Below, one piece after another: positions 21,979 through 28,617 of a stretch of DNA of 29,988 nt (position 1 is the stretch's first letter; each line of letters begins with the position of its first letter). A program made the translations under genes and the position numbers. A model generated the notes under the pieces. That model had not been told where the DNA came from, did no database searches, and saw only the letters and a program-made list of their open reading frames with translations. Origin of the DNA: CAVQGF01 sp045807945 (GTDB taxonomy: Bacteria; Acidobacteriota; Terriglobia; Terriglobales; Acidobacteriaceae); NCBI GenBank assembly GCA_045807945.1, contig JBJMGI010000108.1, forward strand, positions 1-29,988, given 5' to 3'.

Positions 21979-22359
21979 TTATCCCGCCTCCGCGATCACA
22001 TCAATTTCGACCAGCACGTCGCGCGGCAGCCCCGCGACGGCAACTGTCGCCCGCGCCGGCGGCTCCGCCTTGAAATAGCGGCCATACACCTCGTTCATCG
22101 CCGCAAAATCAGCCATCGAGCGCAGGTAAACGGTGCTCTTCACCACGCTCTCGAGCTCCGTCCCCGCCGCCTCCAGGATTGCCTTCAGGTTCTCGCAGAC
22201 GCGCTCCGTCTGCGACTTGACGTCGCCCGGAATCACCTGCTGCGTCTCCGGATCAATGGCGATCTGCCCGGAGACAAAGACCAGCCCTCCCGCCTTGATC
22301 GCCTGCGAGTACGGCCCGATGGCTTTGGGCGCCTCGGTAGTTTCAATCACATATCTCAT
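21979..22359 (-). CDS. ridA: RidA family (YjgF/YER057c/UK114) reactive-intermediate deaminase
   Basis: 126 residues, the usual length, from ATG 22359 with AGGAG 9 nt upstream; the longer frame to 22431 runs through a repeat and is rejected. RidA hydrolyses reactive enamine/imine intermediates made by PLP enzymes. Motifs: APKAIGPYSQAIKAGGLVFV, GQIAIDPETQ, the KSTVYLRSMADFAAMNEVYG helix, and AEPPARATVAVAGLPRDVLV with the substrate-carboxylate Arg, ending EIDVIAEAG. It lies 125 nt downstream of the relA/spoT stop across a repeat-rich gap. Confidence 0.94.
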   Translation of the reverse strand: MRYVIETTEAPKAIGPYSQAIKAGGLVFVSGQIAIDPETQQVIPGDVKSQTERVCENLKAILEAAGTELESVVKSTVYLRSMADFAAMNEVYGRYFKAEPPARATVAVAGLPRDVLVEIDVIAEAG

Positions 22360-22380
22360 TCGTTTGAGCTCCTGCAAAAC

Positions 22381-22423
22381 ACATCCCGAGTCAGCCCGCC
22401 GCGGCGGGCGACGAGGGATCCCT
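22381..22423. repeat. Palindromic dispersed repeat between relA and ridA
   Basis: ACATCCCGAGTCAGCCCGCC followed by GCGGCGGGCGACGAGGGATC and CCT. The core GCCCGCCGCGGCGGGC (22394-22409) is a perfect 16-base palindrome. Ends resemble those of the copies in pcrA and at 24842. Confidence 0.7.
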
Positions 22424-22446
22424 ACCCGCACCTGAATGCCATTAAA

Positions 22447-22472
22447 GGGATTCCTCGCGTTGCTCGGAATGG
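22447..22472. repeat. Inverted partial copy of the same repeat
   Basis: Read on the minus strand it gives CCATTCCGAGCAACGCGAGG AATCCC, lacking the central GC palindrome. Facing the copy at 22381-22423, its AGGGATTCCTC can pair with GAGGGATCCCT, giving a hairpin in the relA-ridA intergenic transcript. Confidence 0.6.
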
Positions 22473-22484
22473 TAAATCAACCAG

Positions 22485-24713
22485 CTAGATCTTCTGCACC
22501 CTCTGCACATCCCGCACGCCGGGAATCTTCTTCAGCCCACGCAGTATGCGGTCCAGGTGCTTCACATCTTCTATATCTATCACCACGTCAATGGTCGCCT
22601 GCGAGTCCGCCGTGCGCGAGCCCAGATTTCGAATGTTGGTGCTGTCGTCCGAGATCACCGCGGTGATCTGCTTCAGCATGCCAGCGCGGTCGTCGCAAAA
22701 TACATTCAGCTTCACGGGATATGTTGCAACTCCCGGCGTCTTCACCTTCTCCATCTTGCCCCATTCAACGGCGATGCGGCGATCAGCTTCGTATAGAAGA
22801 TTCGTCACGTTCGGGCAGTTCCTCGAGTGCACTGCCACGCCTTTGCCGCGCGTGACATAGCCGACGATCTCTTCACCGCGGATGGGACTGCAACAACGCG
22901 CTCGATAAACCAGCAGGTCATCGTGTCCGCGGACTTTGATCGCCGCCGATTCCGTGCTGCCGCCGAAGACGCGCCGCACCACGCTGCCGATGCCGCCGGT
23001 CTGCGGCTCGGGAGCAGCGAGAGCGGGCGGCTGCTCTTCGTTCACCGGAGCGAGTTTCCCGAGCACCTGCCGCGCGGAAAATCTTCCGAAGCCTATGCCT
23101 GCCATCAGGTCGTCGGTGCGCGCCACGCCGTAATCACTGGAGACGCGGTCGTAGTCCTTTTCGGAAATCCCTTTCAGGTTGATGCGGTACTTCTTCGCCT
23201 CGCGCTCCATCAGCTTGCGGCCGATTTCGATCGCGCGCTCCCGCTGATGGATATTCAGCCAGTGCTTGATCTTCTGCCGCGCCCGCGCTGCCTTCACAAA
23301 GCTGAGCCAGTCGCGGCTGGGATTGTGGTTCGGCTGCGTGAGGATCTCAACGATGTCGCCCGAGTTCAGCTTGGTCCGCAGCGGAACCATGCGCCCATTC
23401 ACCTTCGCTCCCACGCAGTGGTGTCCGACCTCGGTGTGGACGGAATATGCAAAATCCACCGGCGTCGCGCTGCGCGGCAGGATCACGATCTTGCCCTTCG
23501 GCGTAAACGTGTAAACCTCTTCGGGATAGAGGTCGACTTTCAGCGTCGACAGGAATTCGTTTGGGTCGGTGACCTCGCGCTGCCACTCCACTACCTGCCG
23601 CAGCCATGCCAGCCGCTGCTCGTCTTTCGCCGTGACCGGCCCATCTTTATATTTCCAGTGCGCCGCGATTCCTTCCTCCGCCATCGCATGCATCTCTTCG
23701 GTGCGTATCTGCACTTCGAATGGCGTGCCGTTCTCCGCGATCACCGTCGTGTGCAGCGATTGATAAAGGTTCGGCCGCGGCATGGCGATGAAGTCTTTGA
23801 TCCGCCCCGGCACCGGACGCCACAAGTTGTGGATCGCTCCCAATGCGCCGTAACAATCCTTCACCGATTTGGTGATGATGCGCGCCGCCAGCAGGTCATA
23901 CACCTGGTCCACCGCGATGCGCTGCCGCTGCAGCTTCAAGTGGATCGAGTACAGCCGCTTGATGCGGGTCTCCACCCGCGCATCGACGCCGTTCTCTTTC
24001 AGCTTCTCGCTGATCACGGATTCCATCTGCTCCAGGAATTGTTCGCCGGCCTTGCGTCGCGACTCCACTGCATCGCGCACGTTCTTGTACGCGATTGGGT
24101 CCACATATTTGAAGGCCAGGTCTTCCAGCTCGCCGCGGATCTTGCCCATCCCCAACCGGTGCGCGATAGGGGCATAGATTTCGAGCGTCTCTTTGGCGAT
24201 GAGTTGTTGACGGTCGGCGGGGAGCGCTTCTAGCGTGCGCATGTTGTGCAGCCGGTCGGCCAGCTTGATGATGACGACGCGGATGTCGTCCACCATCGCC
24301 AGCACCATCTTGCGGACGTTCTCCGCCTGCCGCTCTTCTTTGCTGGCGAAATCGATCTTGCTGATCTTGGTTACGCCTTCCACAATGTGCGCCACCTGCG
24401 CGCCGAACTCGCGCTCGATGTCTTGGATGGTAACGATGGTATCTTCCACCGAATCGTGCAGTAGCCCCGCGGCGATCGCCTGCGGATCGAGCTTCAATTC
24501 CGCGAGCACCTGCGCCACCTGCAATGGATGAGCCAGATACGGCTCGCCCGAAGCGCGCGATTGCCCATTGTGATGTTTTAAGGAGTAGTCGTACGCCTTC
24601 TTAATGATTGCCAGGTCGTCATTCGGACGGTTGGCGCGCACCGTCTTCATCAGGTCGCGATATTTCGTGACCGTCAGGACGTTAGTTTGGAATTGATGCT
24701 TAAGCGTGGCCAT
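22485..24713 (-). CDS. rel: Bifunctional (p)ppGpp synthetase/hydrolase
   Basis: 742 residues from ATG 24713, GGAGG 8 nt upstream. Long RelA/SpoT homologue that makes and degrades the alarmone of the stringent response. The hydrolase HD domain has intact HDSVEDT (His86, Asp87, Glu90, Asp91) and YLAHPLQVA. The synthetase domain has AARIITKSVKDCYGALGAIH, PRPNLYQSLHTTVI and FEVQIRTEEMHAMAEEGIAA. Next come a TGS domain (VYTFTPKGKIVILPRSATPV; VDFAYSVHTEVGHHCVGAKV), a helical region, the zinc-finger/CC region (YRARCCSPIRGEEIVGY) and a C-terminal ACT domain (VFCDDRAGMLKQITAVISDD). Intact HD and synthetase sites imply both activities. In Acidobacteria a single such gene is usual (family knowledge). 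Confidence 0.95.
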   Translation of the reverse strand: MATLKHQFQTNVLTVTKYRDLMKTVRANRPNDDLAIIKKAYDYSLKHHNGQSRASGEPYLAHPLQVAQVLAELKLDPQAIAAGLLHDSVEDTIVTIQDIEREFGAQVAHIVEGVTKISKIDFASKEERQAENVRKMVLAMVDDIRVVIIKLADRLHNMRTLEALPADRQQLIAKETLEIYAPIAHRLGMGKIRGELEDLAFKYVDPIAYKNVRDAVESRRKAGEQFLEQMESVISEKLKENGVDARVETRIKRLYSIHLKLQRQRIAVDQVYDLLAARIITKSVKDCYGALGAIHNLWRPVPGRIKDFIAMPRPNLYQSLHTTVIAENGTPFEVQIRTEEMHAMAEEGIAAHWKYKDGPVTAKDEQRLAWLRQVVEWQREVTDPNEFLSTLKVDLYPEEVYTFTPKGKIVILPRSATPVDFAYSVHTEVGHHCVGAKVNGRMVPLRTKLNSGDIVEILTQPNHNPSRDWLSFVKAARARQKIKHWLNIHQRERAIEIGRKLMEREAKKYRINLKGISEKDYDRVSSDYGVARTDDLMAGIGFGRFSARQVLGKLAPVNEEQPPALAAPEPQTGGIGSVVRRVFGGSTESAAIKVRGHDDLLVYRARCCSPIRGEEIVGYVTRGKGVAVHSRNCPNVTNLLYEADRRIAVEWGKMEKVKTPGVATYPVKLNVFCDDRAGMLKQITAVISDDSTNIRNLGSRTADSQATIDVVIDIEDVKHLDRILRGLKKIPGVRDVQRVQKI

Positions 24714-24841
24714 TCAACAGGCCTCCGCTATGAGGTGGGTGGCACGGCCGCCCTCGGCTGTGCAGAAGTTCGAAATGGCTGGATGGCGCAGACTCGCCAT
24801 GATTGATTATAAGGTAAACAGCAACTCCCACCCGCAGGAGC

Positions 24842-24888
24842 TGTCATTCTGAGCGGAGCCCGCGCAACGGGCGAAGTCGAAGAATCCC
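24842..24888. repeat. Palindromic dispersed repeat upstream of the MerR gene
   Basis: TGTCATTCTGAGCGGAGCCC followed by GCGCAACGGGCGAAGTCGAA and GAATCCC. GCCCG-CGCAA-CGGGC makes the hairpin. Nearly identical to the copy inside pcrA (18000-18047). It lies between the divergent rel gene and the MerR promoter. Confidence 0.8.
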
Positions 24889-24934
24889 TTTGTCCGGCAA
24901 CGATCCGCAGGTGACCAATAATCGCCCAAACTCG

Positions 24935-24966
24935 TTGACCCTCGAACCTATTCCACCCTTTACAAT
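24935..24966 (+). promoter_or_regulatory. MerR-type promoter and operator of the regulator gene
   Basis: TTGACC (24935-24940), a 20-nt spacer CTCGAACCTATTCCACCCTT, and TACAAT (24961-24966), 6 nt before the ATG. Over-long 19-20 nt spacers with an internal dyad (GAA...TTC here) are the hallmark of promoters activated by MerR-family proteins through DNA distortion. Matches the promoter at 25413-25444 at 15 of 20 spacer positions. Confidence 0.75.
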
Positions 24967-24972
24967 CCTCGC

Positions 24973-25416
24973 ATGCGCTCCGGAGAACTCGCCAAGCTCA
25001 CCGGCGTGAGCACCGACACCTTGCGCTTCTATGAGCGCAACCGGCTTCTGCCGCTTGCTCCACGCGCCGCGAACGGATACCGCTGCTACCCGCAAGAATC
25101 GCTCGCTCGCGTTCTCCTCATCCGCCGCGCACTCGGACTCGGATTCAGCGTCGCCGAACTCGCGCGCATCCTAAAGGCGCGCGACTCCGGAGGCGCTCCC
25201 TGCAAGACCGTTCGTGCGCTCGCGGCCGAAAAACTTGACCACATCGAAGCGCAAATGAAAGAGCTCGCCCGCTTCCGTAAAGAGCTCGCCGCCACGCTGC
25301 GCGATTGGGACCACCGTCTCGCCAGCGCTCGCCCCGGCAAGCCCGCTCGCCTGCTGGAAGCGATCTCCGCCTCCCCGTCGCGGCCCCGCCGCCCGCTTCT
25401 GAAAAGAACCTCTTGA
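24973..25416 (+). CDS. MerR family transcriptional regulator (heavy-metal branch)
   Basis: 147 residues from ATG 24973, probably leaderless. The N-terminal winged helix is canonical: GELAKLTGVSTDTLRFYERN, LLPLAPRAANGYRCY, LIRRALGLGFSVAELARIL. It continues with the metal-branch segment GGAPCKTVRALAAEKLDHIE and a long dimerisation helix. Only the first ligand-type Cys (in APCKTV, about residue 77) is present; the C-terminal Cys pair of CueR/ZntR/MerR is missing (LRDWDHRLAS instead) and the tail is Pro/Arg-rich. The inducer is therefore unclear: metal, oxidant or organic ligand. Its stop codon TGA (25414-25416) lies within the -35 box of the next gene's promoter. Both promoters carry the same operator, so autoregulation plus control of the neighbour is inferred. 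Confidence 0.9.
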   Translation: MRSGELAKLTGVSTDTLRFYERNRLLPLAPRAANGYRCYPQESLARVLLIRRALGLGFSVAELARILKARDSGGAPCKTVRALAAEKLDHIEAQMKELARFRKELAATLRDWDHRLASARPGKPARLLEAISASPSRPRRPLLKRTS

Positions 25417-25444
25417 CCCTGGAATCGATTCCACGCTGCAGACT
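25413..25444 (+). promoter_or_regulatory. MerR-type promoter and operator of the Met/His-rich gene
   Basis: TTGACC (25413-25418), 20-nt spacer CTGGAATCGATTCCACGCTG, CAGACT (25439-25444). The spacer contains the perfect 12-base palindrome GGAATCGATTCC (25421-25432). Spacer length and sequence match the promoter of the upstream regulator. Confidence 0.8.
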
Positions 25445-25463
25445 TGAGGCGTAGGAGGAACAA

Positions 25464-26015
25464 ATGAAACTTCTCGCATTCGCACTTGGCGTGGCAACCG
25501 CACTCGTCGCCCAGCAGGCCACGCCGGAAAAGCACGACGCCATGGACCCGAACTCCTGTCCCATGCACGCCGAGCACATGAAATCTCAATCTGCTGACGA
25601 CCAGCGTTTCGCCGACATGCAAAATCGCGGTGCGCGCTCCATGGGCTTCGATCAGTCCAGGACCACCCACCACTTCCGCACGCTCGAGGACGGCGGTGCT
25701 ATCGAGGTCAGGGTCAATGATCCTGCCGATACCGCTGATTTGGCCGCCATCCGCAGCCATCTTGCGCAGATCGCGCAGCAATTCGCTGCCGGCGACTTCA
25801 CCTCGCCCATGATGACGCACGGCGAAATGCCTCCCGGCTCAGCCGAGATGCAGAAGCTGAAAGAAAAGATCGCCTACACCTACGAAGAGCTTCCCGCCGG
25901 AGCGCGCGTGAAGATCACCACCGGCGATCCCGACGCCCTCGCCGCCGTCCACAAATTTTTTGATTATCAGATCAAGGAGCACCGCACCGGCGACGCTGCG
26001 ACGCACTCGCACTGA
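25464..26015 (+). CDS. Met/His-rich exported protein, likely MerR target
   Basis: 183 residues from ATG 25464, perfect AGGAGG 5 nt upstream. The N-terminus (MKLLAFALGVATALVAQQAT) is a short export signal. Next comes a potential metal-binding stretch with Cys, Met and His (DAMDPNSCPMHAEHMKSQ), then a conserved domain: MGFDQSRTTHHFRTLEDGGA, DTADLAAIRSHLAQIAQQFA, AGDFTSPMMTHGEMPPG, and HKFFDYQIKEHRTGD, ending THSH. I recall similar domains as uncharacterised proteins in Acidobacteria and other soil bacteria, without an assigned function. Location under a MerR-type promoter directly behind the regulator suggests a stress- or metal-induced periplasmic protein. The metal role is inference. Confidence 0.78.
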   Translation: MKLLAFALGVATALVAQQATPEKHDAMDPNSCPMHAEHMKSQSADDQRFADMQNRGARSMGFDQSRTTHHFRTLEDGGAIEVRVNDPADTADLAAIRSHLAQIAQQFAAGDFTSPMMTHGEMPPGSAEMQKLKEKIAYTYEELPAGARVKITTGDPDALAAVHKFFDYQIKEHRTGDAATHSH

Positions 26016-26027
26016 GCCGGATAGAAG

Positions 26028-26033
26028 TACAAT
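26028..26033 (+). promoter_or_regulatory. TACAAT -10 box for a leaderless reductase gene
   Basis: TACAAT lies 7 nt before GTG 26041 (gap CCCAGCC). No ribosome site, no clear -35. Confidence 0.45.
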
Positions 26034-26040
26034 CCCAGCC

Positions 26041-26568
26041 GTGAAGGCTTCTGTCTTTGTGGGAACCAGTCTCGACGGCTTCATCGCTCGCCCGAACGGT
26101 GATTTCGACTTCCTGCCCGCCGGTGGCGGCGAGCCTCACGGCTACAACGAATTCATCGCCTCCGTAGACACCATCGTCGTCGGCCGCAATACCTTCGAAA
26201 AGGTTCTGACGCTCGGCCCCTGGTTCTACGGAAAAAAGCGTGTGGTCGTACTCAGCAGCCGTCCAATAGATCTATCCGTTGTGAAAGGCGGGAACGTCGA
26301 GCAGATGTCCGGCTCGCCCGCCGACATCGTCGCGAAGCTCGAAAAATCCGGCGCGAAGCATGCGTACATTGACGGCGGCATCACCGTCCAGCGTTTCCTG
26401 CGCGCCGGGCTCATTCAGCGCCTCATCATTACGCGCGTCCCCGTGCTCATCGGAGAGGGAATCTCTCTGTTCGGCAGCTTGCCCAAAGACGTCCAGCTGT
26501 GGCACGTTTCGACCAAGTCATACGCTAGCGGGCTCGTCCAGAGCGAATACGAAGTGCTCCCGAAGTAG
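26041..26568 (+). CDS. Dihydrofolate reductase family protein (RibD C-terminal type)
   Basis: 175 residues from GTG 26041 (MKASVFVGTSLDGFIARPNG). The Rossmann-like RibD_C/DHFR fold is shown by FVGTSLDGFIA at the start, VDTIVVGRNTFEKVL, KRVVVLSSRP, the NADPH-binding strand KHAYIDGGITVQRFLRAGLI and RLIITRVPVLIGEGISLFG. It resembles the YwjB/YyaP group of small reductases with unknown substrates rather than true FolA or RibD, since the deaminase domain is absent. It follows the Met/His-rich gene by 25 nt but has its own -10 box. Confidence 0.88.
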   Translation: MKASVFVGTSLDGFIARPNGDFDFLPAGGGEPHGYNEFIASVDTIVVGRNTFEKVLTLGPWFYGKKRVVVLSSRPIDLSVVKGGNVEQMSGSPADIVAKLEKSGAKHAYIDGGITVQRFLRAGLIQRLIITRVPVLIGEGISLFGSLPKDVQLWHVSTKSYASGLVQSEYEVLPK

Positions 26569-26575
26569 CGCCGCG

Positions 26576-26581
26576 TACAAT
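26576..26581 (+). promoter_or_regulatory. TACAAT -10 box before the epimerase gene
   Basis: TACAAT lies 8 nt before ATG 26590 (gap CCCAACCT, nearly the same as the gap before 26041). No ribosome site in the gap. Confidence 0.45.
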
Positions 26582-26589
26582 CCCAACCT

Positions 26590-27483
26590 ATGAACGTCCT
26601 GATCTCCGGCGCCTCGGGATTGGTCGGCACGGCGCTCATTCCAGCGTTGGTCAGCCGCGGAGATCGCGTCATCCGCCTTGTGCGTCATCCCGTCGAGGCG
26701 GGCGCGCCTGAGATCGAGTGGCGCCCCGGCTCCCGACTTGATCCTGAAGTGCTCGAAGGATTCGACGCAGTCATCCATCTTGCGGGTGAGAACATCTTCG
26801 GCCGCTGGACTGAAGCAAAGAAGCGCGCCATTATCGAAAGTCGTGTCGGCGGGGCGCAGACGTTGAGCGATGCCATCGCTGGATGCCAGCGCGCGCCGCG
26901 CGTCTTTCTCTCCGCTTCTGCCATCGGATATTACGGCTCACGCAGCGACGAATCGCTCGATGAAGAAAGCTCCAGCGGGGAAGGCTTCCTTGCCGAGGTT
27001 GCGCGCGAGTGGGAAGATGCGACCGCTTCCGCCCGCCGCGCAGGCGTACGTGTCCTCAATCTTCGTTTCGGAGTGGTGCTGAGCAAAAGCGGCGGCGCGC
27101 TCGCGAAGATGCTCACGCCCTTTCGCCTCGGCCTCGGCGGACGTCTCGGCAGTGGTCAACAATTTTTCAGCTGGATCTCCATCGACGACACCATCGCGGC
27201 CATTCTTTCCGCCCTCGATAACGAACGCGTTCGTGGCCCCGTGAACCTTACCGCGCCTGCTCCAGTAACCAACGCCGAATTCGCGAAAATCCTCGCTCGC
27301 GTCCTCCATCGGCCCGCAATATTTCCGCTTCCGCTCTTTATTCCCACTTTGGTATTCGGTAAGCAGATGACTCAGGAAACCCTTGCCGCCAGCCAGCGCG
27401 TTTTTCCGGCAAAGCTCGCGGCCGCGGGGTACAATTTCCGCCACCCCGAACTCGAGGGCGCGCTGCGGGACCTTCTCGCATAA
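26590..27483 (+). CDS. TIGR01777-family NAD(P)-binding epimerase/oxidoreductase
   Basis: 297 residues from ATG 26590. Extended SDR (YfcH/SDR39U1-like): MNVLISGASGLVGTALIPAL gives the GxxGxxG dinucleotide loop; AVIHLAGENIFGRWTEAKK is the family signature after strand 4; VFLSASAIGYYGSR contains the catalytic-type YY; the C-terminal DUF1731 segment runs from FAKILARVLHRPAIFPLPLF to the end (FRHPELEGALRDLLA). Function in bacteria is poorly defined; some relatives are linked to cell division (SulA-like annotation) without proof. An RsbW-like gene follows after 10 nt with its own AAGGAG, so the two form an operon. Confidence 0.92.
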   Translation: MNVLISGASGLVGTALIPALVSRGDRVIRLVRHPVEAGAPEIEWRPGSRLDPEVLEGFDAVIHLAGENIFGRWTEAKKRAIIESRVGGAQTLSDAIAGCQRAPRVFLSASAIGYYGSRSDESLDEESSSGEGFLAEVAREWEDATASARRAGVRVLNLRFGVVLSKSGGALAKMLTPFRLGLGGRLGSGQQFFSWISIDDTIAAILSALDNERVRGPVNLTAPAPVTNAEFAKILARVLHRPAIFPLPLFIPTLVFGKQMTQETLAASQRVFPAKLAAAGYNFRHPELEGALRDLLA

Positions 27484-27493
27484 GGAGCCAGTT

Positions 27494-27988
27494 ATGACCG
27501 GCCCGGCACCTGAACTCGCTACTAGACTTCCGCACGTCGATTTCTACGTTGACCGGCTTCGCGTCAAGATCAACATCAACCTCTCCGCCGATCTCAACAA
27601 GCTCTCCGATGTCGTCGAAGGTGTGATCACGATGCTTAAAGCAATGGATTGCGGCTGCGGCAAGGAATTCGAGCTCGAAATCTCGCTGCGGGAGGCGCTG
27701 GCGAACGCCATCATCCACGGTTGCCGCAACGATTCCAGCAAGCACGTGCAGTGCACCGTAGCTTGCGACGAAGGCCGTGGACTGCTCATCGTGATCCGCG
27801 ACCCCGGCGAAGGATTCGACCCCGCCAAGGTCAGTAGTCCCCTTGTAGGCCAGAACATCTATTCCGACCACGGCCGCGGCGTCTACCTTATTAATCAGCT
27901 GGTGGATAAGGTTAAGTACGAAAAGGGCGGCACTGAGATCCACATGCACTTGCAGACTGATGTCTGCTCCGGCTACGACATCCAGTGA
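27494..27988 (+). CDS. RsbW-like ATP-binding protein (anti-sigma factor/serine kinase type)
   Basis: 164 residues from ATG 27494, AAGGAG 6 nt upstream. GHKL ATPase fold: N-box LREALANAIIHGC (Glu, Asn and His present), G1 box IRDPGEGFDP, G2 box DHGRGVYLINQLVDKV. These match RsbW/SpoIIAB-like HATPase_c_2 proteins, which bind sigma factors and phosphorylate STAS-domain antagonists. An N-terminal extension of about 45 residues precedes the domain, and CGCGKEFELEIS is an unusual Cys cluster. No STAS partner or sigma factor is adjacent; the Ser/Thr kinase 0.6 kb downstream is the only other signalling gene here. Confidence 0.85.
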   Translation: MTGPAPELATRLPHVDFYVDRLRVKININLSADLNKLSDVVEGVITMLKAMDCGCGKEFELEISLREALANAIIHGCRNDSSKHVQCTVACDEGRGLLIVIRDPGEGFDPAKVSSPLVGQNIYSDHGRGVYLINQLVDKVKYEKGGTEIHMHLQTDVCSGYDIQ

Positions 27989-27989
27989 C

Positions 27990-28009
27990 GCTCGGCGATT
28001 ATTCCGAGC
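27990..28009. other. Hairpin between convergent genes
   Basis: GCTCGG (27990-27995), 8-nt AT-rich loop, CCGAGC (28004-28009), overlapping the last codons of the minus-strand NTF2-like gene. No U-tract follows on either strand, so terminator function is uncertain. Confidence 0.35.
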
Positions 28010-28454
28010 AGGAATGATCGTGCACAATCCGCCATCCTTCGGGTAGCTTCCTCAAAACAAGAGTGGTCAACCCGTGAGGCGTGCTTCCGTCTGGCATTTT
28101 CACGCTCCATTCGCCGCGACCCAGCACCAGATTTTGATCGAGTTGCGTCAGTTCGACTGTTAGCGTCACCTTCCCCATGCCATTTTTATTCTTCTGATAC
28201 CGCTCCCGATAATGGTCCAGCGTCGGCTGCCATCCCAGTGTCTTCTTTCCATTCGAGAAGAAGCTCAACTGGTCCGATTTCCAGTATCCCGCCATGTACC
28301 CCTCCAGATCGCCCCGGTTCCACGCCGCTACTTGCCTATCCAGTAGCGCCTGCACGGCCACCGTCCCCTTGGTGCCCGGGGTCGTGCTGCCGGAAACGCC
28401 TCCCAACAGCACCAAAACTGCCGCTAAACACGTCAAAACTCGACTATTCGTCAT
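27999..28454 (-). CDS. Secreted NTF2-like/SnoaL-type protein
   Basis: 151 residues from ATG 28454. Signal peptide MTNSRVLTCLAAVLVLLGGV. The mature part is a compact cone-shaped fold: VQALLDRQVAAWNRGDLEGY and MAGYWKSDQLSFFSNGKK, then DHYRERYQ, VELTQLDQNLVLGRGEWSVK and the closing TTLVLRKLPEGWRIVHDHSC. This is the DUF4440/NTF2-like pattern found in many small secreted or cytoplasmic proteins of diverse function. Convergent with the RsbW-like gene and divergent from the kinase. No catalytic role can be assigned. Confidence 0.83.
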   Translation of the reverse strand: MTNSRVLTCLAAVLVLLGGVSGSTTPGTKGTVAVQALLDRQVAAWNRGDLEGYMAGYWKSDQLSFFSNGKKTLGWQPTLDHYRERYQKNKNGMGKVTLTVELTQLDQNLVLGRGEWSVKMPDGSTPHGLTTLVLRKLPEGWRIVHDHSCSE

Positions 28455-28491
28455 AAGGGATTTCTTTGTCGCTCCCGCACCTGAGGTTACA

Positions 28492-28520
28492 TTGACTCCA
28501 CCCTCTGAATGCGATATTTT
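28492..28520 (+). promoter_or_regulatory. Promoter upstream of the Ser/Thr kinase
   Basis: TTGACT (28492-28497), exactly 17 nt, TATTTT (28515-28520): the closest match to a sigma-70 consensus in the window. It leaves a leader of about 90 nt before ATG 28618. A second -10-like TATATAAC lies near 28560-28568. Confidence 0.55.
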
Positions 28521-28617
28521 TCACTCTCGTTCTCTCCCCCGGAGCACGTCTTAAGTTCGCTATATAACATTGCAAACCAAGCTAGGCATGGTCTGTTTCT
28601 GTCTGTGAACAGGGTCT

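Noticed and set aside
22360..22431. N-terminal extension of RidA to 22431
   Set aside because: The extension translates a dispersed repeat, and the standard 126-residue RidA with its own AGGAG starts at 22359.
22827..24233. 468-codon + strand frame opposite the rel gene
   Set aside because: Antisense shadow; no motif, while the minus strand encodes complete HD, synthetase and TGS domains.
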